Below, in pieces: positions 1-8,182 of a stretch of DNA of 64,000 bases. Below the pieces are notes generated by a model, which saw nothing but the letters and a program-made list of their open reading frames with translations, searched no databases and had not been told where the DNA came from. Numbering within the stretch: position 1 is the stretch's first letter; every line of letters begins with the position of its first letter. The stretch is from Candidatus Saccharibacteria bacterium UBA3218 (GTDB lineage: Bacteria; Patescibacteriota; Saccharimonadia; Saccharimonadales; Saccharimonadaceae): the NCBI GenBank assembly GCA_002363125.1, contig DEWE01000009.1, positions 68,421 through 132,420 on the forward strand, in the 5' to 3' direction. Both the position numbers and the translations under genes were made by a program.

Positions 1-11
1 CCCCCCCCCCC
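1..11. repeat. Poly-C homopolymer tract at window edge
   Basis: Eleven consecutive C residues lie just downstream of the ftsA-like stop codon (poly-G on that gene's strand). It may be a natural slippery tract or a contig-end artefact; the sequence alone cannot decide. Confidence 0.5.
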
Positions 12-25
12 AGAAAAAATCAAGG

Positions 26-1249
26 CTAATTTTGGAGAAGTTTTGCGATTTTGGCTTTGAGCTTGTTTTCTTCTGGAGCGCCAGCTAGTGTGTCCACTCC
101 CACACGGAGAAGCCCAATAGCCGTAGCAAAGGAATGATCTAGATGGTCCTCCTCACCAATGATTAAATCTGGCAATTCATTAACATCCATCAAATGAATC
201 GTCGGGCGACGCGAAAATGGTAGATTTCGATACCAATCCGAAACCGCAAGGGTTTCTTGGAGCATAGATAGACTTGCACCGCCGCCACAAAGCAAAACAT
301 TGCGCGGGAGGCTACTGAGTGCGTCAAATTCCTCTAGAGCTACCTCTACGCCTGTCAACCAAACACTAAGGTTGCGAGAAATAGCAGATTCAACCTTTGC
401 TTTTATATGGTCGTCTAATTTACCGGTGTCAAAATCTAGTTTGTAACGTTCGGCAGTATCAGTATCTACGCCGAGTGATTCGGCTATTTGGTGGGTAAAG
501 CTTTTGCCGCCGATTGAAAACATCTTGGTGCCTTCTACGCCACCGTCTTCCACTACGGCAACATCTGTAGTGCCACCACCAATATCCATTACCACGCTAG
601 AGAAGTTTGATTCTAGGTCGTCACCAAGACAAGCCCTGCAAACCGCAAACGGCTCCACCGCTACAGTAAGCAGATCTAGATTTAGCTCTGCACAAACCTT
701 TTCGATGGCGGCAATATGAATAAGTGGGGCAAAAGCCGTATAGAATTGAATTACCACGTCGGACCCTTTAAATCCTACTGGATTAGAAATTCTATAGCCA
801 TCGATTGTAAGAGAAACAATGGCCGAATTAATAAGTCTAATCTCTACATTTTTATTGCCAGTCTCTAGAGCGACAGTTTTTTTGGCAACATCACCGGATT
901 TTTCCTGAACTTTTTTGATGATATTATTCATCTCGGATTCGGTAATTGGTTTGTTGGGATTTTTGCGGCTATAACGAACTGTAGTGGTATTTCCTTTGAC
1001 AAGTTCGCCAGCAACACCTACAACGGTAAGATTGGCGCGCTCGCCGGCTTGTTTTTCTACGTCTACTAAAGCTTCTTCACAAACCGAAACCACGGCAGGG
1101 ATATCAGCCACAGCGCCAGCGTACATATTGCCGTCTAATTGTTTGGCCTTGCCGACACCCAAAATTTCTAGCTTGCCTTTTTTGCCTGGGCGAGCCAAAA
1201 TCGCTTTGACGAATTCGGTACCAATATCAAGAGCCAGGATAGTACTCAT
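26..1249 (-). CDS. ftsA: FtsA-like actin-family cell division ATPase
   Basis: FtsA proteins anchor FtsZ to the inner membrane face and start divisome assembly. Visible here are the phosphate-1 motif DIGTEFVK (residues 8-15), a following SHS2-type region, the phosphate-2 motif DIGGGTTDVAVV (near 220-232) and the adenosine motif LLCGGGA (near 318). Length 407 is close to the FtsA norm of about 420. The C-terminal amphipathic membrane helix is only weakly suggested by the basic end KLKAKIAKLLQN. It is the last gene of a minus-strand operon and overlaps the pseudouridine synthase by ATGA (1246-1249). A TATAAT box 6 nt before the ATG may give an extra leaderless transcript. PilM is the main alternative, less likely given the SHS2 arrangement. 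Confidence 0.75.
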   Translation of the reverse strand: MSTILALDIGTEFVKAILARPGKKGKLEILGVGKAKQLDGNMYAGAVADIPAVVSVCEEALVDVEKQAGERANLTVVGVAGELVKGNTTTVRYSRKNPNKPITESEMNNIIKKVQEKSGDVAKKTVALETGNKNVEIRLINSAIVSLTIDGYRISNPVGFKGSDVVIQFYTAFAPLIHIAAIEKVCAELNLDLLTVAVEPFAVCRACLGDDLESNFSSVVMDIGGGTTDVAVVEDGGVEGTKMFSIGGKSFTHQIAESLGVDTDTAERYKLDFDTGKLDDHIKAKVESAISRNLSVWLTGVEVALEEFDALSSLPRNVLLCGGGASLSMLQETLAVSDWYRNLPFSRRPTIHLMDVNELPDLIIGEEDHLDHSFATAIGLLRVGVDTLAGAPEENKLKAKIAKLLQN

Positions 1250-2058
1250 GGTTTAATTATAACACATTTACCTGGAGCTAAGCCAGTAAGCTGATATTTA
1301 CCAAATTGGGTACGATGGAGGGCGGTGACTTTATAGCCAAGTGCAGCGAAAGTACGGCGGATTTGACGATTGCGACCTTCAGTAAGCTTAACAATATAGG
1401 AATCTTCAGATACCGTCTTTCTCGGGTCGCGTCGCTCACGCCCGTTTGCCTTCGGCAATTCGTTCCGAGCGCCACGGGGCGAGCGCGCTAAATCTCGCCC
1501 TGCCGGGCTCCGAAATCCCCTCGAAAGAGGTATCTTAAGATTTCTTATAACCGTGAACTTACTTGGGCCATCATCTAACATTACGCCGTAGTCGGAGATC
1601 ATTTGTTGATGAAGTGGCTCCAAGGGTCTATCAAGTTCCACTTCGTAAATTTTTTCCTTATGAAACCTTGGGTGGGTCATCTGGAAGGCAAAATTACCAT
1701 CATTCGTTAATAGAATTAAACCAGAGCTGTCTTTATCTAGGCGGCCGACGGTCTTTAATTTGCGGTACTGCCTTGGTAATAATTCGTATAGAGTTGGAGT
1801 TTTGCCTTGAGCGCGACGCGAACAAACATAGCCAACTGGCTTATTGAAGGCAATATACAAGAAATCCGTCTCAAACGGTATTATCTTTCCATTATAACAT
1901 ACTTTATTATTTTTGTCAATTTTTTCCCCTATCTTTGCGGTTTTTCCGTCCACAGAAATACTGCCGACAGATATTAAATCGTCGGCTTCACGACGTGAAA
2001 CGCCTAGGCGCTCAGCGAGAAATTTATTGAGCCGGAGCCCCTGGGATTGGTTGTCCAT
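1246..2058 (-). CDS. RsuA/RluB-family 16S/23S rRNA pseudouridine synthase with in-frame palindromic insert
   Basis: Converts a uridine of rRNA to pseudouridine. An N-terminal S4 RNA-binding domain (LNKFLAERLGVSRREAD, residues 10-26) is followed by the catalytic domain: the family II motif is GRLDKDSSGLILLTNDG (near 100-116) with the catalytic Asp in RLDKD, and the late motif is EGRNRQIRR. At 270 residues it is longer than usual (about 240) because residues ~170-221 are encoded by a GC-rich palindromic element (1396-1548) that adds an Arg/Pro-rich loop between TVIRN and EDSYIVKL. The start at 2058 overlaps the response regulator by 35 nt; AGG lies about 8 nt upstream. The overlap suggests translational coupling. 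Whether it targets 16S or 23S cannot be told. Confidence 0.9.
   Translation of the reverse strand: MDNQSQGLRLNKFLAERLGVSRREADDLISVGSISVDGKTAKIGEKIDKNNKVCYNGKIIPFETDFLYIAFNKPVGYVCSRRAQGKTPTLYELLPRQYRKLKTVGRLDKDSSGLILLTNDGNFAFQMTHPRFHKEKIYEVELDRPLEPLHQQMISDYGVMLDDGPSKFTVIRNLKIPLSRGFRSPAGRDLARSPRGARNELPKANGRERRDPRKTVSEDSYIVKLTEGRNRQIRRTFAALGYKVTALHRTQFGKYQLTGLAPGKCVIIKP
1256..1261 (-). promoter_or_regulatory. Leaderless-type -10 box before ftsA
   Basis: TATAAT on the minus strand ends exactly 6 nt before the ATG, placing the expected transcription start on the A of the start codon. The box lies inside the last codons of the upstream gene, so chance is possible. Confidence 0.5.
1396..1548. repeat. 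In-frame palindromic element, family A (pseudouridine synthase copy)
   Basis: The GC-rich core (about 1421-1520) shares blocks such as CCCGTTTGCC, CGGCAATTCG and GAGCGCCACGG with the trmD and uvrC copies. It is flanked by host-specific inverted arms: 1396-1420 pairs with 1524-1548 (ATAGGAATCTTCAGATACC against a complement with few mismatches). The host gene reads the core on the opposite strand from trmD and uvrC, yet the frame stays open. Confidence 0.85.
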
Positions 2059-2518
2059 TGTCTACCTGAGCTGGCGCAGTAGCTAGATTATTTGGTGTAG
2101 TTTGAGTCTGTGGTTCTGGGGCAGGAGTGGGAGCGGGTGCTGGAGCTGCGCGATCTCCTAATACTTCATGGATGGTATTGACAACATCCTCAATGCCAAC
2201 TTGGGATTTGACTAGATATTTATCGGCGCCAAGTCTCTCGCCGCGTTGACGCTGGTCTTCGCCAGAAAGCGCCGTCATCATAACGACTTTAATGCTGGAG
2301 GTTTCTGGAGTGGAACGCAAGATGTCTAACATATCAAAACCGGATATTTTTGGCATCATAACGTCCGATAAAATTAAATCTGGCTTTTCGCGGACCGCTA
2401 CGGCAAGGGCTTCTTCGCCATCACCAGCCGAAACCACTTCATAGCCTTCGGCGGCAATACGAATTCCATAGATTTCACGTAGGTTTGCGTCGTCTTCGAC
2501 TACCATTACTTTACTCAT
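2024..2518 (-). CDS. Response regulator, single receiver domain with Pro/Ala tail
   Basis: CheY-like receiver: acidic pocket VVEDDANLR (Asp8/Asp9), phospho-acceptor Asp in LILSDVMMPKISG (near 52), switch Thr/Ala in MMTALSG (near 82) and Lys in DKYLVKSQ (near 104). No DNA-binding domain follows. The last ~40 residues are a Pro/Ala/Thr/Gln-rich disordered tail. It overlaps the kinase gene by ATGA (2515-2518), so the two form a co-translated pair. With no output domain it probably acts through protein contacts; its position before the FtsA-like gene makes a cell-cycle role conceivable but unproven. Confidence 0.9.
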   Translation of the reverse strand: MSKVMVVEDDANLREIYGIRIAAEGYEVVSAGDGEEALAVAVREKPDLILSDVMMPKISGFDMLDILRSTPETSSIKVVMMTALSGEDQRQRGERLGADKYLVKSQVGIEDVVNTIHEVLGDRAAPAPAPTPAPEPQTQTTPNNLATAPAQVDNGQPIPGAPAQ

Positions 2519-3933
2519 TGTTGTACTCCGTTTAAGTTGTTATTAATTTTTGGTGATGGTTGAACTATCGTGGATGGTGGTACTGGAGGAGAAACTGGTG
2601 TAGCTGGCGGGCTGGTGGAGGGCGGCGCAGGTTGAGCAGCGGGCATTTGTGGCAGCGGTTGAACTGGCTGAGGGGCCACTTGGGCTTGGGCTTGAGCTCT
2701 GGCTTGTTCGGCTTGAGCTCTGGCTTGTTCGGCTTGAATCTGTTCTTGCATTTGTTGGTTACGTACAACTATCATGCGTTTCTCATATTCATCACTGCTA
2801 ATCCTAGGTAGGGAAACAAAGAAGGTGGAACCTTCGCCGAAGGCAGATTCTGCCCAGATGCGACCGCCCATAGCCTCGACGCGTTGTTTGGCAATATAAA
2901 GCCCGAGGCCAGTACCACCAATAGTGCGCGTATCGGAATTATCAGCACGATAGAATTTTTGGAAAATATGACCAAGATCTTCCGAAGAGATACCAATACC
3001 AGTATCAGTAACATTTATAAGTATCTTATCGCCATCACCACGAACATTGACATAAATTGAGCCCCCCTCTGGGGTGTACTTAATGGCATTACTAATTAAA
3101 TTATCCATTATCTCACGCATAAAACTTGGGTCGATGAAACCATAAACCAATTGATTCATCTGGCGACTTTCGCCAAACGAAATCGAATTGTTGGAACCGA
3201 AAGTAAGGGAAAGATTCGCCTCTTTGGCACGACCAATATATTCATCGGTAATGGTTTTTACCAAGCCAATCATTTCAGCTGGTTCGAAATGTGGCTTTAT
3301 TTTACCATCATCTAATTTGGTGACATCAAGCAAATCTTGGAATAATTTACCAAGGTGCTTTGAAGCCTTTTCTGCTGCTGAAAGATAGCCACGAGCGCGT
3401 TCATCTATAGTGGCGGTTTGAGGATTGAGTGCTAGAGAAAGGTAGCCATCGATGGTGGCTACTGGTGTACGCATCTCATGGGAAGCGGTAGAGATAAATT
3501 CGGTCTGTTCGCCTTCTTCGGCAAGTTCTTTTGCTATATTACGAAAAGTGATTATGAAATTTGCGTTACCAGCTAAAATAACAGATATACAAATTGGTAC
3601 ACGTTTATTTGATTTACTTGCGATTAAACAACATTGAAAGCCTTCTAACTGTTGCCCAGTTTTTATGGCTTGAATTAAAGGATTTTCGGCTTCTGACAAT
3701 TCTCGTCCTTCTTTAGTCTCGATCCTAAGTAAAAGCCCGTAATCCAGGCCAGTGGCATTATTCGCCGAATTACATTCTGTCATTATGACGCCAGCTGGAT
3801 TAATGAATTGGATTATGCCGTTTCTATCTGTAATAATCACGCCGTCATTGATGTTATTAAGCGCCATTTCGGCCAAACCAGTTTGATTGGCTGTCGGAAT
3901 TTCGCTAGTTTTATTGCGCTTAAGTATACTCAT
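2515..3933 (-). CDS. Cytosolic PAS-domain sensor histidine kinase
   Basis: Domains in order: PAS (residues ~20-140, INDGVIITDRNGIIQFINPAG), HisKA with phospho-acceptor His in STASHEMRTPVA (near 153), then HATPase_c with N box (NLISNAIKYTPEGG), G1 (DTGIGI), F box (FQKFYRAD) and G2 (GGTGLGLYIAK). No membrane segment is present, so the stimulus is cytosolic or membrane-peripheral. After the ATPase domain come a Gln/Ala/Glu coiled coil containing a tandem heptad repeat and a long Pro-rich tail (about residues 400-472). A TAAAAT box lies 8 nt upstream of the ATG. First gene of the operon; partner is the receiver protein that overlaps it. Confidence 0.93.
   Translation of the reverse strand: MSILKRNKTSEIPTANQTGLAEMALNNINDGVIITDRNGIIQFINPAGVIMTECNSANNATGLDYGLLLRIETKEGRELSEAENPLIQAIKTGQQLEGFQCCLIASKSNKRVPICISVILAGNANFIITFRNIAKELAEEGEQTEFISTASHEMRTPVATIDGYLSLALNPQTATIDERARGYLSAAEKASKHLGKLFQDLLDVTKLDDGKIKPHFEPAEMIGLVKTITDEYIGRAKEANLSLTFGSNNSISFGESRQMNQLVYGFIDPSFMREIMDNLISNAIKYTPEGGSIYVNVRGDGDKILINVTDTGIGISSEDLGHIFQKFYRADNSDTRTIGGTGLGLYIAKQRVEAMGGRIWAESAFGEGSTFFVSLPRISSDEYEKRMIVVRNQQMQEQIQAEQARAQAEQARAQAQAQVAPQPVQPLPQMPAAQPAPPSTSPPATPVSPPVPPSTIVQPSPKINNNLNGVQQ
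2690..2731. repeat. Two exact 21-bp tandem repeats in the histidine kinase tail
   Basis: The unit GCTTGAGCTCTGGCTTGTTCG occurs twice head to tail (2690-2710, 2711-2731), followed by a partial third copy. It encodes the heptad AEQARAQ and keeps frame, so slippage would change coiled-coil length in units of seven residues. Confidence 0.9.
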
Positions 3934-3941
3934 CTGAATTT

Positions 3942-3947
3942 ATTTTA
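3942..3947 (-). promoter_or_regulatory. -10 box of the histidine kinase operon
   Basis: TAAAAT on the minus strand lies 8 nt before the ATG at 3933; little or no 5' leader is expected. Confidence 0.5.
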
Positions 3948-3969
3948 ACACAAGCTAAATAAAATGTGG

Positions 3970-3975
3970 TATATT
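3970..3975 (+). promoter_or_regulatory. Leaderless -10 box (TATATT, 6 nt before ATG 3982)
   Basis: TGTGG precedes TATATT and the gap to ATG 3982 is exactly 6 nt, the spacing seen at twelve other genes here. This favours start 3982 over the in-frame ATG at 3964, which lies upstream of the box. Confidence 0.6.
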
Positions 3976-3981
3976 TTAATT

Positions 3982-5634
3982 ATGAATAAAGATGTGATTT
4001 ATATTGAGCCCGAAGATGATATTACAGATATCATTTCTAAGATTGAAGGTTCCAAGGAAAAAATAGTTGCGCTAGTGCCACCAAAAAAGGCTGGCGTGTT
4101 TCGCAGCGTAGTGAATATAAAATTGATTTCTAAGGCCGGTGCTACTTCAGAAAAAACAGTAGTACTAGTAACTACTGATCCGTCTATTATCAAAATTGCT
4201 TCGGCTACAAAAATGCCAGTAACTAAAGATCTACAGACTCCTCCTGCCGTACCAAATGCAGATGTGGAAGTAGAAGAAGTGTCTAAAGAAGAAGTCGTGG
4301 AAGAACCAGAGGATGACGAAGAGGATGAAAAAGAGGAGAAAGAGGAAGAGGAGAAAGAAGAAAAGGAAACTCCAAAAGATAAGGAGAAAGAAAAGAAAAT
4401 TAAGAAAGCAAAAAAGGTTGGCGAAAAAACTGGCAATCTAGTAATAGACTGGGTTAAATCACATAAGAAATTGACGATATTCGGTGGAGTCGGGGTTTTG
4501 TTGCTCATAATCTTTTTGATTTGGGCCTTTGCCATTGCCCCAGCAGCTACAGTGATAGTAGAAATCCAAACTGAGTCTAAGAATTTTGCCGAAAACGTGA
4601 ATTTTACAACCAATGCCGCAGATGAGAATATTAAGGACGGGAAGCTTTATCTACAAGAGAAGAAGATAGAGTCCGTACAAGAGATAAAATTTGACGCTAC
4701 TGGACAGAAAAATAAAGGCGAAAAAGCCAGTGGCAAATTAGATATCAGTGTGGTTTTTGCAGCATCTGGAACAATTTCAATTAACGCCGGAACTAAATTT
4801 ACCATAAATGATTTGACCTACTTAGCAAACGAAAATACTAGTTTACAATGGGATGGTAACGAAGATAATTGTGAAAATGATAAGGGTAGGATCGTAGCAG
4901 GCAGAATTAGGTGTGAAGTTTCGGGCGTAGTAAGCGTTACGGCGTCGGAGGCTGGTACAAAATACAATATTGCACCATCGAGTTCTGGATGGAACACGAT
5001 TTCTGGAATCAGTGTAGTATCTACAGAAGCGATGACTGGCGGCACGGATGATATAGTGACCGTAGTAGAACAATCTGATGTAGAAAAAGCCAAAGATCAA
5101 CTAAAAACCTCAAACGAGAGCGAAAATAAGAAGAAATTATATGATGGCATAGATGATAATATGCTAATTATTGAATCTAGCTTTAAGCAAGAAACTTCTA
5201 CTGCAGAGGCCACTCCGGCAGCTGGTGAAGAAGTAAAAGAGGGTGTCACTCCAGTGCTTAAAGCCACGACTACGGCCACTGTATATGTAGTAGAGAAAAC
5301 AAAAGTAGAAGAATTTATTGCCGAAAAAGCTAAATTAAATGAAGATCAGAAAATTTATGAAATCAATAATCCTTTTATTGAGAATTTCGTAGCCACTGAT
5401 GGCGGATTTACTGGCAGGTTAAAGACTAGCTATGCTGTGGGCCCGAAGGTAACAGAGAGTGAAATTGTTGATATCGTAAAAGGTAAAGGTATTGGCGACG
5501 TTCAGCATCAATTGAAAGATATTAATGGCATAGTATCTGTGACCATTAATCCGTCCTACCCATGGGTCAACACGATTCCTAATGACACAAATAAGATCAC
5601 AATTGAATTAGAAATCAAAAAGAAAGAAAGCTAA
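3982..5634 (+). CDS. Membrane-anchored protein with baseplate-J-like extracellular region
   Basis: About 550 residues. An N-terminal cytoplasmic domain (residues ~1-85, DVIYIEPEDDITDIISKI) of a kind common in CPR genomes is followed by a very acidic then Lys-rich linker (~95-165), one membrane helix (~172-190, LTIFGGVGVLLLIIFLIWAF), and a large outer domain. The outer part has the layout of baseplate J/gp47-like domains (GEKASGKLDISV, FTINDLTYLA, GTKYNIAPSS, MTGGTDD). No phage structural gene is nearby, so a cell-surface role is more likely than a phage one; the exact function is unknown. ATG 3982 was chosen from the leaderless promoter spacing. Confidence 0.7.
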   Translation: MNKDVIYIEPEDDITDIISKIEGSKEKIVALVPPKKAGVFRSVVNIKLISKAGATSEKTVVLVTTDPSIIKIASATKMPVTKDLQTPPAVPNADVEVEEVSKEEVVEEPEDDEEDEKEEKEEEEKEEKETPKDKEKEKKIKKAKKVGEKTGNLVIDWVKSHKKLTIFGGVGVLLLIIFLIWAFAIAPAATVIVEIQTESKNFAENVNFTTNAADENIKDGKLYLQEKKIESVQEIKFDATGQKNKGEKASGKLDISVVFAASGTISINAGTKFTINDLTYLANENTSLQWDGNEDNCENDKGRIVAGRIRCEVSGVVSVTASEAGTKYNIAPSSSGWNTISGISVVSTEAMTGGTDDIVTVVEQSDVEKAKDQLKTSNESENKKKLYDGIDDNMLIIESSFKQETSTAEATPAAGEEVKEGVTPVLKATTTATVYVVEKTKVEEFIAEKAKLNEDQKIYEINNPFIENFVATDGGFTGRLKTSYAVGPKVTESEIVDIVKGKGIGDVQHQLKDINGIVSVTINPSYPWVNTIPNDTNKITIELEIKKKES

Positions 5635-5648
5635 ATTAGAAGTTTAAA

Positions 5649-7067
5649 ATGAAGATTTTATCCTTAGATGTAGGTGAAAAGCGCATCGGCGTGGCACGTG
5701 CTGATTCTGGAACTAGAATTGCAGTACCAGTTGGTGTCATAGAGGTTGATGGCTCTGAGTGGCAAGAAATTACACGCTTAGCAAAGCTTAATAGCACCAA
5801 TTTCTTTGTTTTGGGTCTTCCTCGAAGCAACGAAGGAAACGAAACTAAACAGTCTGCTTACGTACGGCAGTTTGCAAAAACTCTCGTAGAAAAAATACCG
5901 GAGGCGAAGATTCGTTTTCAGGACGAATCGCTCACGTCAGTGGTTGCAGAGGAAAGATTAAAATCTCGTAAGAAAAAATATGAGAAAGGCGAAATTGATG
6001 CTGAGGCTGCTTCTATTATTTTGCAGGATTTTTTAGAGAGTTTTGGTCAAAGCATTCCAGAACTATCTTCTGAGGACCGTAAGCTTGGGCGAGCGCCCTT
6101 GAGCGTATCTGAAGAAGATGGTTCGGAACGCTTACAAAGTGTTGCTAATCTAGCAAAAAAAGAGGCAGATAAAGTTAAATTAAATACTAAAAAGGCGAAA
6201 CATAAGATGAAGACTGCAACGAAATGGATTTCTGGGGTGGCTGTAATAGTAATAATTGGATTAGCGGCAACTGGAATAGCATTGTTTATTAGAGACCAAA
6301 GATACAAAGAATATGCTGCTTATTTTGCTGAAGTAGAAGCTAACATGAAAGCAGATGTTTTTGATTTTACGATTCGCCCTGGTGAAACGATTTTTGACAT
6401 TAAAAAACACTTGATTGAAGTAGGGTATTCGGAAAATGAAGTAGACACAGCGCTAAATGCCGACTATGGCTTTGCCTTTTTGCAAAGTAGGCCAGCTGGG
6501 GCGAGTTTAGAGGGCTACCTCTATGGCGAAACACATGAATTTTATAGCGATACATCCGCAAAAGACGTCATAAAAACATATCTTGATGGCATGAAAAAAG
6601 TAATAGATGATAATGATTTAGAATCTAGATATGCGGAAAAGGGATTATCTTTGTATGAAGGAATTACTTTAGCATCAATAGTGCAAAAAGAGGCCCCTTC
6701 TCCAGAGATGCCAACCGTGGCACAAGTGTTTTTGACACGTATGGACTACGGAATACCCCTTGGAAGCGATGTAACGGTGTCCTACGCGCTTGATACTATT
6801 GATCCTGATAGACAGACGTATACGGACAATCAAAGCGCCCTAAAGATCGACTCTTGCTATAATACACGAATTTATGCTGGTCTCCCCTGTGGACCAATCT
6901 CTAACCCAGGGCTATCCGCACTTCTATCCGTAGCAGATCCATCAGATACGGCTTATCTTTATTTCTTGACAGGAGACGACGGAATAATGTATTATAGTTA
7001 TACAGAGGCGGAGCATATTCAGAATATCCGTAGTCATTGCCAAGACCTCTGTGAAATATCATTATGA
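5649..7067 (+). CDS. ruvX-mltG: RuvX (YqgF) - MltG fusion protein
   Basis: Residues 1-133 form a RuvX/YqgF RNase-H-fold nuclease domain (SLDVGEKRIGVA; DESLTSVVAEERL; DAEAASIILQDFL) implicated in pre-16S rRNA maturation. A helix at about 195-215 then crosses the membrane and an MltG/YceG endolytic transglycosylase domain follows (EGYLYGETHEF; LASIVQKEA with the catalytic Glu; YNTRIYAGLPCGPISNPG; YLYFLTGDDG), which cuts nascent peptidoglycan. The topology is consistent: nuclease inside, wall enzyme outside. The two are usually separate neighbouring genes. Residues ~134-162, exactly at the junction, are encoded by a family C palindromic element. Stop overlaps the next start (ATGA, 7064-7067). 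Confidence 0.9.
   Translation: MKILSLDVGEKRIGVARADSGTRIAVPVGVIEVDGSEWQEITRLAKLNSTNFFVLGLPRSNEGNETKQSAYVRQFAKTLVEKIPEAKIRFQDESLTSVVAEERLKSRKKKYEKGEIDAEAASIILQDFLESFGQSIPELSSEDRKLGRAPLSVSEEDGSERLQSVANLAKKEADKVKLNTKKAKHKMKTATKWISGVAVIVIIGLAATGIALFIRDQRYKEYAAYFAEVEANMKADVFDFTIRPGETIFDIKKHLIEVGYSENEVDTALNADYGFAFLQSRPAGASLEGYLYGETHEFYSDTSAKDVIKTYLDGMKKVIDDNDLESRYAEKGLSLYEGITLASIVQKEAPSPEMPTVAQVFLTRMDYGIPLGSDVTVSYALDTIDPDRQTYTDNQSALKIDSCYNTRIYAGLPCGPISNPGLSALLSVADPSDTAYLYFLTGDDGIMYYSYTEAEHIQNIRSHCQDLCEISL
6050..6134. repeat. In-frame palindromic element, family C (RuvX-MltG junction)
   Basis: Core 6073-6110 matches the intergenic copy at 48500-48536: both start AGGACCGTAAGCTTGG and continue CGA.CG.CCTTGAG. 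Inverted arms 6050-6075 and 6105-6134 pair with each other and are unique to this locus (AAGCATTCC against GGAACGCTT, ATCTTCT against AGAAGAT). Confidence 0.85.
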
Positions 7068-8182
7068 CGAAAAATAAGAAAAAATTTAATTTCGAACGAT
7101 ATAAAGGTATTATTCCTTACTTTTTGGTTGGAATTTTAACTTTAGTTTTAGTTTTTATAGGTTCCGTAGATAAACATAGTTCCAGTGCTAATCTAAGCCT
7201 AGATACTTTTGTAGCAAATGACTACACTGTATCTGTTGATCAACTTTCTGAGTTATACATGGTGGCAGACTTATCGGATGCTTTGGGTCTTGCAAGTGCT
7301 CCAGACGTGGCATCTAATTATGTTATTACCAGCACTCTATTTGACTCTGGTCAGACCTCTATTGGCAAGATAGAAAAACCAAACATTACGGATATCACGG
7401 TTTCGCGTGGTGTTGTTGAACACGTAGTAGCTGATGGCGAAAGTATGGACACTATAGCTGCCAAATATGGCGTTTCTACAGATGAAATTCGCTGGTCCAA
7501 TGGCATGAAAGATACAGACGTTTCGCCAGGCGATTTACTCTATATACCGAGCGTATCCGGCATCGTCTATACCGTCAAATCTGATGACACCATTGAGAGC
7601 ATAGCAGAGAAGTATGGGTCTAATGTAGCGGAAATTATAGCCCTAAATGACCTAGAAGTCTCTGGTATAGGTGAGGGGATGCGTATAGTTATCAAGAATG
7701 GGTCATTGCCGGAGACTGAGCGTCCAGAATATGTACCACCGAGGCGAACCACTACTTATAACTATACATACTTGGGTGATTCCTCCTCAAGGCAAAACGT
7801 ACAAGTCATTGCTACAGGCTTTTATGATTCTGCGTACTCTTATCCAAACCCTAACCCAGGGGTGCCTGGTTGGTGTACGTGGTATGCATGGTACTGGCGC
7901 GCCACGAGCCCTCTATCACTCGGGGAATTGGGGCACGAGGGGCGCAATGCGAATACATGGAATTATAATTATTCCTACCGTGGCGTAGGAAATACCCCAG
8001 CGGTTGGTGCAGTATTCCAAAGCCCTTATGGCGGTGGTGGTTATGGGCACGTCGGTGTAGTGGTTGGAATTAATGACGATGGGTCTATTGTTGTACAAGA
8101 AATGAATTATGCTGGCAGATATGTAGTTACACAGGCGACTATCCCAGCTTCTAGTGTAGGTAATTTTAATTATATCTATTAA
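7064..8182 (+). CDS. Membrane-anchored LysM-CHAP peptidoglycan hydrolase
   Basis: 372 residues: a basic N-terminus, one membrane helix (~16-34), two LysM-type wall-binding repeats (HVVADGESMDTIAAKYGVS near 124 and YTVKSDDTIESIAEKYGS near 170), a Pro/Tyr/Ser linker, and a C-terminal CHAP domain with Cys271 (GWCTWYAW), His329 (YGHVGVVV) and a third polar site at Glu346/Asn348 (QEMNY). CHAP enzymes are amidases or endopeptidases that cut peptidoglycan peptides. Co-translated with ruvX-mltG (ATGA overlap), so a transglycosylase and a peptide-cutting hydrolase are made together. Possible roles are daughter separation, wall remodelling or host-wall attack. It overlaps dprA tail-to-tail by 4 nt. Confidence 0.9.
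   Translation: MTKNKKKFNFERYKGIIPYFLVGILTLVLVFIGSVDKHSSSANLSLDTFVANDYTVSVDQLSELYMVADLSDALGLASAPDVASNYVITSTLFDSGQTSIGKIEKPNITDITVSRGVVEHVVADGESMDTIAAKYGVSTDEIRWSNGMKDTDVSPGDLLYIPSVSGIVYTVKSDDTIESIAEKYGSNVAEIIALNDLEVSGIGEGMRIVIKNGSLPETERPEYVPPRRTTTYNYTYLGDSSSRQNVQVIATGFYDSAYSYPNPNPGVPGWCTWYAWYWRATSPLSLGELGHEGRNANTWNYNYSYRGVGNTPAVGAVFQSPYGGGGYGHVGVVVGINDDGSIVVQEMNYAGRYVVTQATIPASSVGNFNYIY

Noticed and set aside
3964..3981. Upstream ATG for the baseplate-J-like gene
   Set aside because: It lies upstream of the TATATT promoter box, so a transcript from that box would not contain it; ATG 3982 has the recurring 6-nt spacing.
3982..8182. Prophage remnant (baseplate J-like and CHAP proteins side by side)
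   Set aside because: No capsid, terminase, tail or integrase gene is present; both proteins have membrane anchors and neighbours are housekeeping genes. Baseplate-J-like membrane proteins are common in CPR genomes.
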